Source: JAWLHK01 sp041690355 [NCBI: bacterium]
GTDB lineage: Bacteria > J088 > JAWLBW01
Reading direction: 5' to 3'
NCBI GenBank assembly: GCA_041690355.1
Contig: JAWLHK010000012.1
Location: forward strand, 56,152 to 120,151
DNA length: 64,000 bases
Shown here: positions 50,935-57,962 of the stretch, one piece after another
Layout: the number at the start of each line of letters is the position of its first letter
How positions within the stretch are numbered: position 1 is the stretch's first letter
Position numbers and translations under genes: made by a program
Notes under the pieces: generated by a model
Databases searched by the model: none
Told to the model about the DNA's origin: nothing
The model's input: only the letters and a program-made list of their open reading frames with translations

Positions 50935-51090
50935 ATGAAGAAGCTTCTTGGTTCGGTGCTCCTGCTGAGCGCCCTGGCTTTCGTCCCCGCCTGCTCCGAC
51001 GAAGATCCGCTGTGCACGGCCTGCAAGGACGCCTGCGAAGGCGACAGCACCTGCGTCGCCGCTTGCGAAGCGCAGGACTACTGCCAGTAA
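50935..51090 (+). CDS. Small Cys-rich lipoprotein (51 residues)
   Basis: Reading from ATG 50935: MKKLLGSVLLLSALAFVPAC is a signal peptide with lipobox VPAC; the mature 31 residues contain six Cys in addition to the lipidated one, in the pattern DEDPLCTACKDACEGDSTC and AACEAQDYCQ. GAGGAATTCCT precedes the start. A strong bidirectional terminator follows. Short lipoproteins with CxxC-xxx-C repeats are frequent in myxobacterial-type genomes; no function is known. Disulfide or metal binding is inferred from Cys density. Confidence 0.75.
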   Translation: MKKLLGSVLLLSALAFVPACSDEDPLCTACKDACEGDSTCVAACEAQDYCQ

Positions 51091-51108
51091 GCAGCTGCGC
51101 CTCGGCGC

Positions 51109-51140
51109 AAAAAAGCCCCCGGGAGACCGGGGGCTTTTTC
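51109..51140. terminator. Bidirectional Rho-independent terminator
   Basis: GCCCCCGG-gaga-CCGGGGGC (51115-51134) with six A on the left and TTTTTCTTTTT on the right. It serves both the small lipoprotein and the convergent cytochrome-like gene. Confidence 0.93.
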
Positions 51141-51172
51141 TTTTTCGAGCAGGTGCAGTTGCGGGAGCGCAA

Positions 51173-51604
51173 TCAGTTCTGTTTGGCGCCGTCGGCGATC
51201 CACTTGCGCACGGCCGCGACGTCGTCGGCGTGCAGCGGGCTCCCCTGGGGCATCCGCTGCCCGTAGGTGTGCGTCCCGGCAATCTTCATGTAGAGCCAGC
51301 TCTTGTCCGGATTCCCCGGTTCAACCAGGCTCAGGGTCTTGGCCTGGGTCGATTTGGCGAGCACTTCCTGGTAGTTCTCGTCGGGCGTGCCGTCGAGCTT
51401 GAGGCCCGCGCGCGGGGCCGAACCGGCGTGGCAGCCCGAAAAAGCGCACGTTTTCGCGAGCAGTTCGCCGTTGATCGACGCAAACGTCGGGTCAAGGCCG
51501 ATGGGGTCGGCGGTCGCGGCGGGTTCATCTTCGGTTCCGCAGGCCACCAGGGTGACGGCGCAAAGCAGGCTCAGGAACAGCTTGGACAGGTTCATAATCT
51601 TCAT
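51173..51604 (-). CDS. Cytochrome c-like lipoprotein with CxxxxCH motif
   Basis: About 143 residues. Signal peptide LSKLFLSLLCAVTLVACG with lipobox LVAC. The mature part has LLAKTCAFSGCHAGSAPRAGLKLDG (C-x4-CH, an expanded heme-c motif) and the C-terminal half PGNPDKSWLYMKIAGTHTYGQRMPQGSPLHADDVAAVRKWIADGA, with the Met-containing RMP-x-G that could be the sixth ligand. Such domains are found in exported lipoproteins of myxobacteria and planctomycetes. Heme attachment is not proven. Start at 51604 (MKIMNLSK) or 51595. Confidence 0.75.
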   Translation of the reverse strand: MKIMNLSKLFLSLLCAVTLVACGTEDEPAATADPIGLDPTFASINGELLAKTCAFSGCHAGSAPRAGLKLDGTPDENYQEVLAKSTQAKTLSLVEPGNPDKSWLYMKIAGTHTYGQRMPQGSPLHADDVAAVRKWIADGAKQN

Positions 51605-51695
51605 CCGTCTGAAAAAATTCTGAGGGGCGTCGGCCCCTGCACTGGAGTCCCGGTATTTTACCCGGTGAGCGCACCGCCATGCCACCAACGGGGGA

Positions 51696-51877
51696 ATTGA
51701 CGATTTACAATTTACGATTGACGAATTTCGAACAGGACTCTGACAGGTTCTTGCTTCGTTGGCGCTCGGCGCTCAGCGCTCGGCGCTTTCCTTGATTGAC
51801 AATGCGGCCTGGACCGATAGACGATGAACACTTGCGAGCTGAGACTGACTTGTGACTGAAGACTGGTGACTGAAGAC
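51696..51877. repeat. Composite heptamer element with three families
   Basis: CGATTTA/CGATTGA units (51696-51729, the complement of CGTCAAT/CGTAAAT), a 30-bp linker, GGCGCTC units (51760-51789, the complement of AGCGCCA) and, after 51 bp, GACTGAA units (51841-51877). The last array ends at the ATG of the alcohol dehydrogenase gene. In the complement the order AGCGCCA, linker, CGTCAAT equals that at 19348-19491 and 39211-39365. Confidence 0.88.
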
Positions 51878-52888
51878 ATGCTTGCCATGCGCCTCCACGC
51901 CCCCGCCCCCATCGAGACCCGCCCGTTGCGGGCCGAAGAGGTGCCCATACCCACGCCCGAGGTGGGCGAAGCGCTGATCCGCGTGCGCGCCTGCGGCATC
52001 TGCCGCACCGACCTGCATGTGATCGAAGGCGATCTCCCCTTCGGCGGGCGGCCCGTCACGCCCGGCCACCAGATCGTGGGGACGGTAGAGCGTCTCGGCC
52101 CCGGCGTCGACGCCTTCGAGCGCGGCGCAAGAGTCGGCATCGCATGGCTGCAGGGCACCTGCGGCGTGTGCGCCTTCTGCCGCCGCGGAGATGAAAACCT
52201 CTGCGCGCAGCCGCGCTTCACCGGATACCATCGCGACGGTGGTTTTGCGGAATATGTGACCGCGCCGGCCGACTGGCTCTACCCCATCCCCGACGTCTTC
52301 AGCGACGCCGAGGCGACCCCCCTGCTCTGCGCGGGGATCATCGGCTACCGCGCCCTGAAAAGGAGCGAAGTGCCCGACGGGGGGCGGCTGCTGCTCCTGG
52401 GGTTCGGCTCGTCGGCCCACATCACGCTTCAGATCGCGCGCCACCGCGGCTGCGAAGTGTATGTCGCGACCCGGGGAGAAAAGCACCGGGCGTTCGCCCG
52501 CGAGCTCGGCGCGGTCTGGGTCGGCGACGCGCAGGACGAGCCGCCGGTCAAGGTCGATAGCGCCATCGTCTTCGCGCCGGCGGGAGAACTGGTTCCTGTC
52601 GCGATGCGGGCGGTCGAACGCGGCGGCACGGTCGCCTGCGCCGGCATCTACATGACCGACATTCCGGCCATGGACTATGAGCGCCATCTCTTCTACGAGA
52701 AGAATCTGCGCTCGGTCACGGCCAACACGCGGCGCGACGGCGAAGAGCTTTTGCGGATTGCGGCCGAAATTCCGATCCGCTCGCGCGTCACGGTCTTCCC
52801 CCTGCGCGAAGCCAATGAAGCCCTGCTCCAGTTGAAACGGGACGGCCTGAACGGCACGGGGGTCCTGCAAGTGACGAGTGACGAGTGA
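51878..52888 (+). CDS. Zinc-dependent alcohol dehydrogenase (AdhA-like, MDR)
   Basis: About 336 residues. RVRACGICRTDLHVIEGDLPFGGRPVTPGHQIVGTVERLG (catalytic Zn Cys/His), GTCGVCAFCRRGDENLCAQPRFTGYHRDGGFAEY (structural Zn cysteines), LLCAGIIGYRALKRS and the Rossmann segment LLLLGFGSSAHI, in which the usual GxGxxG reads GFGSSA. It fits the AdhA/YahK-like zinc-binding family. Starts at ATG 51878 or 51887 just after a GACTGAA array. Its last codons (QVTSDE, stop) lie inside a GTGACGA heptamer array, so its C-terminus was remodelled. Confidence 0.88.
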   Translation: MLAMRLHAPAPIETRPLRAEEVPIPTPEVGEALIRVRACGICRTDLHVIEGDLPFGGRPVTPGHQIVGTVERLGPGVDAFERGARVGIAWLQGTCGVCAFCRRGDENLCAQPRFTGYHRDGGFAEYVTAPADWLYPIPDVFSDAEATPLLCAGIIGYRALKRSEVPDGGRLLLLGFGSSAHITLQIARHRGCEVYVATRGEKHRAFARELGAVWVGDAQDEPPVKVDSAIVFAPAGELVPVAMRAVERGGTVACAGIYMTDIPAMDYERHLFYEKNLRSVTANTRRDGEELLRIAAEIPIRSRVTVFPLREANEALLQLKRDGLNGTGVLQVTSDE

Positions 52889-52975
52889 CGAATTCCAGCA
52901 AGGACCTATGAATTGCTGGCTCAATGCGGGAGCGATGTCAGTGCTTGGTGCTTGGCGCTTGGCGCTCAGCGCTTC
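52868..52975. repeat. Composite heptamer element after the alcohol dehydrogenase
   Basis: GTGACGA units (52868-52893; the complement reads CGTCACT) supply the TGA of the dehydrogenase gene (52886-52888). A linker starting CCAGCAAGGACC and then GCTTGGC units (52939-52975) follow. Reversed, the order is again AGCGCCA, linker, CGTCACT. Confidence 0.9.
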
Positions 52976-53058
52976 CTGAAGCATGCCTTGAGAACCGTTC
53001 GTCTCGAGCCGACGGCGCGAGCAGAGCGAGCGCGACGGCGAGAGGGCCGGCATGATCG

Positions 53059-53298
53059 CTACCCTCCCCTCACGATGCGCAGAAGCCACCCGACGAGGTT
53101 CACGAGCAAGGTCAGCGCGACGCTCAGCAGAAGCATGCTGACCAGCGGGAAATAGACGCGCGACCGTTCTCCCTGCCAGCGGATGTCGCCCGGCAGCTTC
53201 CCGAACCAGGCGAACAGCCCGGGCGCCTTCCACAGAATAAGCGCGGCGACGACCGCCAGGACGGCAACGAGGAAGAGGATTTTCACCGAAGCGGGCAT
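53059..53298 (-). CDS. DUF2905 family small membrane protein
   Basis: 79 residues. Two membrane helices (VKILFLVAVLAVVAALILW and YFPLVSMLLLSVALTLLVNLVGWLL) flank the family signature FAWFGKLPGDIRWQGERSRVYFPL. The family is widespread and has no known function. Start MPASVK has no clear Shine-Dalgarno. It stands alone between a heptamer block and the tRNA. Confidence 0.85.
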   Translation of the reverse strand: MPASVKILFLVAVLAVVAALILWKAPGLFAWFGKLPGDIRWQGERSRVYFPLVSMLLLSVALTLLVNLVGWLLRIVRGG

Positions 53299-53360
53299 AT
53301 CGGATCATTGTACGCGGGAAGGAAAACGAACGTCCCGCATGCACCAGGCCCTTGCTTGAT

Positions 53361-53393
53361 CCCCCCTCTCCCACTCTCCCACTCCCCCACTCC
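53361..53393. repeat. C-rich octamer array (TCCCACTC/CCCCACTC)
   Basis: Three to four units of period 8, related to the array at 18291-18338. It lies between the DUF2905 gene and tRNA-Gln. Confidence 0.7.
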
Positions 53394-53484
53394 GCTGCCC
53401 GTGACCACGCGCCCACATTGCACCCTCCGGGAGCTTTTGCTATCATTTTAGATTCATCCCGGTGCTTTCCGGGCGACGCTTCAT

Positions 53485-53558
53485 TGGGGAGTCGTCTAAC
53501 GGCAGGACAGCAGACTCTGACTCTGCTTATCTAGGTTCGAATCCTGGCTCCCCAACCA
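53485..53558 (+). tRNA. tRNA-Gln (anticodon CTG)
   Basis: Complete cloverleaf. Acceptor TGGGGAG pairs with CTCCCCA (53548-53554), D-arm with GTCTAACGGCAGGAC, anticodon stem GCAGA/TCTGC with loop CTCTGAC giving anticodon CTG (codon CAG), T-arm GGTTCGAATCC, discriminator A and encoded CCA at 53556-53558. A terminator follows 9 bases later, so it is a single-tRNA transcript. Confidence 0.96.
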
Positions 53559-53567
53559 TTCGAAGAG

Positions 53568-53599
53568 GCCCTGCTTGTTCCGCAAGCAGGGCTTTTTTT
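53568..53599 (+). terminator. Rho-independent terminator of tRNA-Gln
   Basis: GCCCTGCTTG pairs with CAAGCAGGGC around a TTCCG loop, followed by seven T. Confidence 0.95.
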
Positions 53600-53680
53600 G
53601 CGACAGGGGATCCCACTTCTTGATCGTGGATCCCCCGGGCTTCCGCCAATGCGAAGGGGGAACTCCCCAGCCATTCTAGA

Positions 53681-53711
53681 GGGGTAGCGCAAAAAAGGGC
53701 GCTGCCCCTTA
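53681..53711. terminator. Hairpin upstream of the NTase pair
   Basis: GGGGTAGCGC, seven bases, GCGCTGCCCC (one G-T pair), then TTATTTTGTTT. A second terminator-like hairpin between the tRNA and the toxin-antitoxin-like genes; it could insulate the latter. Confidence 0.6.
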
Positions 53712-53830
53712 TTTTGTTTGGGCTCATGTGTTTGGGTAGCGCTTACAAGGCGCTTCCCGTTATTGGTCTGGAGCCCGACTGGAGCACCTTTGTTCTGGGG
53801 CAGGCCGAGCGAATAAGGTATGCTGAACCC

Positions 53831-54076
53831 ATGGAGATGACAAAGGAAAATGCCCTGAAGTACCTTCGCCGTTGGGACGAAGTTCATCAAATCGAGATGG
53901 ACGAATTGCGCGCCTCAACTGCCGACGACAACTTCCGCGCATTCAGCCTTCTCATGGAAGCCGGTCAGGACTACGGGTGGCAGAAAGCATTTGTCAAACA
54001 CGAGGACGAGGTACGGCGACGCTGGCTCCGAATCAAGAACGCTCACGATGCCCGAGAATCCACTCGAGAAGCATAG
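53831..54076 (+). CDS. Small helical protein preceding a nucleotidyltransferase (putative antitoxin)
   Basis: 81 residues, all-helical and charged: ENALKYLRRWDEVHQIEMDELRASTADDNFRAFSLLMEAGQDYGWQKAF and an Arg-rich end. Small proteins with an opening of the LRRW-x-V-x-x-x-E-x-x-E-L-R type followed by a nucleotidyltransferase gene are, as I recall, a recurrent bacterial pair. Overlap of 29 bp with the next gene implies co-translation. TATGCT ends 6 bases before the ATG. Role as antitoxin is inferred from the arrangement only. Confidence 0.6.
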   Translation: MEMTKENALKYLRRWDEVHQIEMDELRASTADDNFRAFSLLMEAGQDYGWQKAFVKHEDEVRRRWLRIKNAHDARESTREA

Positions 54077-54620
54077 CGCCGCGCTCCGCGACGTCCTCGG
54101 CTGGCTCACTTCCGAAAAAACACCGCATGTCGTCATCGGGGCGCTTGCCGTTGGTTTTCGCGGGCGCCCACGGATGACCAACGATATCGACCTGGTAGTG
54201 CTTGCCCCCGCCGAGAAATGGGGCCAGCTCGTCGAAAAAGCAGCCATGCACAACATCGAGCCGCGTATCTCCGACGCGGTTGCTTTCGCAGATCGGGCAC
54301 GCGTATTGCTTCTGCGTCATCGCCCGTCTGGCACCAGTATCGATGTTTCGATCGGTCTCCTTCCATTCGAAGAAGAGATGATTGCCAAGGCCTCGCCCGT
54401 ACGCGTTCTCGGGATGGAGGTGCCTGTTCCGTCAGCCGAAGATCTGGTCGTCATGAAGGCTGTAGCGGGCCGTCTGCAAGACTGGCTGGATGTGGAGGGA
54501 ATTGCTGCACGAACTCCGCAGCTCGATAAGGAATACGTCTTTCGTTGGGTTGAACAGTTTGCCCAGGTTCTCGAAGCGCCCGAGCTCATCGAAAAGGTTC
54601 GTGTATCTCTGGGGAATTAG
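54048..54620 (+). CDS. AbiEii/MNT-type nucleotidyltransferase (putative toxin)
   Basis: 190 residues. VVIGALAVGFRGRPRMTNDIDLVVLAP is the core NTase signature (G-A-x-A-x8-R-x-T-x-DID, with the two metal Asp), then SIDVSIGLLPFEEEMIAKA carries a third Asp, and VPVPSAEDLVVMKAVAGRLQDWLDVEGI is the AbiEii-like helical end. Such enzymes are toxins or antitoxins in type IV-like and MNT/HEPN modules, or orphan regulators. It overlaps the preceding small gene. The pair lies directly downstream of tRNA-Gln, in sequence with lower GC than around it, and is bounded by a partial copy of the tRNA 3' region, which suggests acquisition. Confidence 0.78.
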   Translation: MPENPLEKHSAALRDVLGWLTSEKTPHVVIGALAVGFRGRPRMTNDIDLVVLAPAEKWGQLVEKAAMHNIEPRISDAVAFADRARVLLLRHRPSGTSIDVSIGLLPFEEEMIAKASPVRVLGMEVPVPSAEDLVVMKAVAGRLQDWLDVEGIAARTPQLDKEYVFRWVEQFAQVLEAPELIEKVRVSLGN

Positions 54621-54658
54621 CAGCCGCTCCTGCCTGAAGTCTAACGTCCCCCCAGAAA

Positions 54659-54696
54659 CCCAACCATTCTGCAATCCCCTCGAAGATCCTGCTTCA
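54659..54696. repeat. Partial duplicate of the tRNA-Gln 3' end and terminator (possible att site)
   Basis: CCCAACCATTC (54659-54669) is an exact copy of 53551-53561 (tRNA 3' end, CCA and next bases), and CGAAGA-CCTGCTT (54681-54694) resembles CGAAGAGGCCCTGCTT at 53561-53576. A third imperfect copy, CTCCCCAGCCATTC, is at 53663-53676. The two outer copies enclose about 1.1 kb with the toxin-antitoxin-like pair. No integrase is present. Confidence 0.5.
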
Positions 54697-54859
54697 AGGG
54701 AATTTGCTTTTGGGCCGCGTGGAGAGGCCCGTCCGCCTCAGGCGGGAAGCCTGCCCCTCCAGCCAATCGGGAAATCCCCCACGACCGCAAAAGTTTCCTC
54801 AAGATCGATGGTCTGACCCGACCCCTGCCGGCTTGTGCGGATGGCTGTATGTTGCTCTG

Positions 54860-55060
54860 ATGAAAACTCATGGCAGGAACAAGCTGGAGGCCGCGCCCGA
54901 CATTGCAAAACGCCAGCAACTGGTCGGGAAGCTGCGCGCCGCCTGCACGCACGCTTTCAAGGCGGCAAAATCTCAGCCCGCCAGGTTTCAACAGCAGTTA
55001 CACGCGGGCACGAAGGGGCTGTCAGACCATATTCAAAAGGCCCTCCCGCTAAGGACCTGA
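54860..55060 (+). CDS. Doubtful small ORF in the 526-bp gap 54621-55146
   Basis: The frame MKTHGRNKLEAAPDIAKRQQ and on encodes 66 basic residues up to a TGA at 55058-55060, preceded by TGCTCTG with no real ribosome site. No family is recognised. The rest of the gap (54697-54859, 55061-55146) shows only a GTCCGCCTCAGGCGGGAAGC hairpin at about 54729 and a TATGGT -10-like site at about 55112 for the next gene. It may be non-coding remnant sequence of the island edge. Confidence 0.25.
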   Translation: MKTHGRNKLEAAPDIAKRQQLVGKLRAACTHAFKAAKSQPARFQQQLHAGTKGLSDHIQKALPLRT

Positions 55061-55146
55061 TGCGACGCGTCCGCTTTCCGAATGCGCTCGAACCGAGGGG
55101 GCGGATTGTGGTATGGTACGCGCAATCCCTGCCCCGTGAGTCGCCC

Positions 55147-57864
55147 ATGAAACAGGTCTCGTATTTCCGTACCGGCTTTTTCGTCCTCGTCTGCCTGGTT
55201 GCCGCCGGGTGCAATCGGACAGCCCCGGAGCCGGCGGCGCCCGACCGGCTTTCGCTTGCCGAGCGGCCCGCCCCCGGCGAAGTCCGGGCCGGACGCATCG
55301 CCCACGATGAAGAGCGGATGCGCGGCGGTGCGGCCGACAGCGCCGTCGGCGATTATAAACTCATGAACCATGACGCCGTGTTCGTCATCCACGACGTCGG
55401 CGACTCGGGCGTCTACCTGATGAACGGCGGCGCGCTGCTCGATGCCGACCTCTGGCGCGACGGCGAAAGCTGGGACCTCGTCTTCAATTTCGCGCCCATC
55501 GTCAGCAGCGTCTACCACCTCGAAGCGACCTCAGTCAGCGTCGAGTCGGACGGTTCCGACGGTGAAGCCGTGCTCCGCGTCGACGGATATTTCCGGTCGG
55601 CCCGCCTGCTCGCGGGCATATCGGGCTTCGACCTGAACGAGCGGAAGGACGGCCTCGAGGGAACAACCTGGTACCGGCTGCGCCCCGACTCCACCGCGCT
55701 CGAAATCGAGACGGTTGTCCGGAATACCGGCGCCGCGGCCATCCGGATTCCCGCCGGCGATGCCCACATTCCCTCCGATCACTACGGCGACCCCTTCGTG
55801 AACGGGGCCGGCTTCCGGCGCGACGGCATGCAGCAGCCGACCTCGCTGATCGGCGCCGTCGGCGAGCGCAACGAAGGAACCTTCGCCCTCATTCCGGCCG
55901 ACGGCGGACAGTACGATCTGCCCATGCCCGCGAATCTCGTCATTCAGAAAGACATGCCGGTGTATCTCGCTCCGCAGATCGAGTGCGCCGCCGAGCCGGG
56001 CGAATCCTGCGGCTGGCGGCGGTTCGCGGTCGTCGCCGAATCACCCGCGCGGGCAAGGGCCGCGGTTCTTGAAAGAGAGGGCAAAACTGAACGCACGCTC
56101 GAGGGGCGCGTCGTCGGGAACCCGAGCGGGAAACCCGTCGCCGGCGCACGCGTTTTCGTGACGCCCGGCAACGATGCGACCGTCATCCTCGACATGGACA
56201 TCACCGACGCCGACGGCCGCTTCGCCGTCCATCCGGGCGCGGCGACCCATGTCACCCTGCATGCCCGCCCGACCGATCGGGGCGAAACGGCCGTCCATCC
56301 CGGTGCGCTCCCTCCGGTTGCGCAGGCTGAGGGATATGTCGCCGCGACGCCCCTGGATGTCCTCCTTTCGAATCCGCCGGCGAAGCTAGAACTCGTCATG
56401 GGCGAACCGGCTGTCGTGACGCTGCAGCTGCGCGAGCCCGGCGGCCGCAAACTGCCGGGCAAGGTCACGTTCGTCGCCCCGAGCGGCCCGATCGGCGCCA
56501 ATGCGGCGTTCGGCGAATCACGCGCCTATGGCAACAGCGTGAACCAGCCCATCGAAAAGGTGGCTTGGCAGGCTCATGCCGAAGACATGACCGTCGCCCT
56601 GGCGCCGGGAACCTACGACATCATCGGGTCTTTCGGGATCGCCCATGAGCTCGGCCGGCAGGACGACGTTACGCTGGGGGCCGGAGAGAAGCGGACGATC
56701 ACGCTCGAACTCGAGCCGGCCGTCGATCTGACCGGCTGGGCGCAGTGCGACACGCACATTCATACCTCGTACTCCAACCACGGCCGCACAAGCCACACCG
56801 ACCGGGTCATCACGCTTGCGGCCGAAGGACTCAACTGCGCCGCGATCACCGATCACGACCGGATCATGGACTTTCAGCCGCTCGTGCGCGAGCTCGGGCT
56901 GGAGAAAACGCTCTTCACATTCCCTGCCCTCGAGGTCAGCACGTTCCTGCGCGGGCACATCAACGTCTACTCGCTCATCCCCGATACCACCAAACCGAAC
57001 AACGGCGCCATCGCCTGGTGGGAAGAGGGCAACACGATCCCGATCCTTTTCCGGAAGATGCGCGACATCGGCGGCAGGGTGATTCAGATCAATCATGGCG
57101 CGGGCATCGGCGGATACTTCACGATGACGGGCTACAATCCCGAAACCGGCCGCGGCGGGCCCGAGTTCTCGCCGAAGTTCGACGTCATGGAGCTCGTCAA
57201 CGGCAAAGGCTTCGGCGATGTCCCTGAACTGCGCGACATCGCCTTCAGCCTGTGGGATCGCGGGCGAAGAAAGGCCGTCGTCGGCGTCAGCGACTCGCAC
57301 TACCGCATTCCCGAACCCGGCTATGCCCGGAGCCTCGTTTACGTCGGCCCCGAGTGGCATGGCGCCATGGGTGAAGAAGCCGTGCTCAGGGGATTTCTCG
57401 CCATGAACGCCGTCGTTTCCCGCGGTGTCTTCGCCGAGATGCGCATCGGAGAGGCCCGCATGGGCGCAACCGTCACGGGTGCGACCCAGCAGGTGGAACT
57501 CCGTGTCGAAGCGCCTTCCTGGGTTCTCCTCACGCAAGCCGAGCTCATCTGGAACGGCCAGGTCGTGCAGACCTTCGATATCCGCGGCCGGGAAAGTGAC
57601 GTGGTCCGCCTTGATGTGACGGCGCCACTCAAACGCTCGAGCGACGGCTGGGTCGTGCTCCAGGTGTCCGGCGAGGGCGACCTGTGGCCGGTCGCGCCGG
57701 GCGCCAGGCCCTATGCCATGACGAATCCGATCTTCATCGATGCGAACGGCGACGGCTGGGTGCCGCCGAAGACGCCGCCGGGCGAAGGCGAGATCGGACT
57801 TGCGCCGCATCTCGGCTCGGCCCTCCACGGTCATGGTCACGGGCATGACCACGACCACGATTAG
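55147..57864 (+). CDS. PHP/CehA-McbA-type metallohydrolase lipoprotein with His-rich tail
   Basis: About 905 residues. Signal peptide TGFFVLVCLVAAGCNRT with lipobox VAAGC. A beta-rich N-terminal part (50-330), a carboxypeptidase-regulatory-like domain (about 320-420; LEGRVVGNPSGKPVAGARVFVTPGN), another beta domain, and a PHP domain (about 535-760): WAQCDTHIHTSYSNHGRTSHTDRVITLAAEGLNCAAITDHDRIMDF holds the HxH and TDHD metal motifs, with QINHGAG and GVSDSHYR further on. The C-terminus ends in HGHGHGHDHDHD, a likely metal-buffering tail. Surface phosphoesterase or hydrolase activity is inferred from the fold; substrate unknown. Confidence 0.82.
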   Translation: MKQVSYFRTGFFVLVCLVAAGCNRTAPEPAAPDRLSLAERPAPGEVRAGRIAHDEERMRGGAADSAVGDYKLMNHDAVFVIHDVGDSGVYLMNGGALLDADLWRDGESWDLVFNFAPIVSSVYHLEATSVSVESDGSDGEAVLRVDGYFRSARLLAGISGFDLNERKDGLEGTTWYRLRPDSTALEIETVVRNTGAAAIRIPAGDAHIPSDHYGDPFVNGAGFRRDGMQQPTSLIGAVGERNEGTFALIPADGGQYDLPMPANLVIQKDMPVYLAPQIECAAEPGESCGWRRFAVVAESPARARAAVLEREGKTERTLEGRVVGNPSGKPVAGARVFVTPGNDATVILDMDITDADGRFAVHPGAATHVTLHARPTDRGETAVHPGALPPVAQAEGYVAATPLDVLLSNPPAKLELVMGEPAVVTLQLREPGGRKLPGKVTFVAPSGPIGANAAFGESRAYGNSVNQPIEKVAWQAHAEDMTVALAPGTYDIIGSFGIAHELGRQDDVTLGAGEKRTITLELEPAVDLTGWAQCDTHIHTSYSNHGRTSHTDRVITLAAEGLNCAAITDHDRIMDFQPLVRELGLEKTLFTFPALEVSTFLRGHINVYSLIPDTTKPNNGAIAWWEEGNTIPILFRKMRDIGGRVIQINHGAGIGGYFTMTGYNPETGRGGPEFSPKFDVMELVNGKGFGDVPELRDIAFSLWDRGRRKAVVGVSDSHYRIPEPGYARSLVYVGPEWHGAMGEEAVLRGFLAMNAVVSRGVFAEMRIGEARMGATVTGATQQVELRVEAPSWVLLTQAELIWNGQVVQTFDIRGRESDVVRLDVTAPLKRSSDGWVVLQVSGEGDLWPVAPGARPYAMTNPIFIDANGDGWVPPKTPPGEGEIGLAPHLGSALHGHGHGHDHDHD

Positions 57865-57927
57865 GAATGAGGCCCTGTCGATGGATGTGGGTTGGCGCTG
57901 GCGTCGGACCCCGCGATCGTCAGGTCG

Positions 57928-57956
57928 TTGTCCGCCGGGGGCCCATTGGGTATGAT
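57928..57956 (+). promoter_or_regulatory. Candidate promoter of the DUF4185 lipoprotein gene
   Basis: TTGTCC (57928-57933), 17-bp spacer, TATGAT (57951-57956). The predicted transcription start coincides with the ATG at 57963, implying a leaderless mRNA or use of the internal ATG at 58050. Confidence 0.6.
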
Positions 57957-57962
57957 TCCCCC

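Noticed and set aside
54641-54991. 116-residue minus-strand ORF
   Set aside because: Covers the duplicated tRNA-tail segment and non-coding sequence; composition and start are unconvincing.
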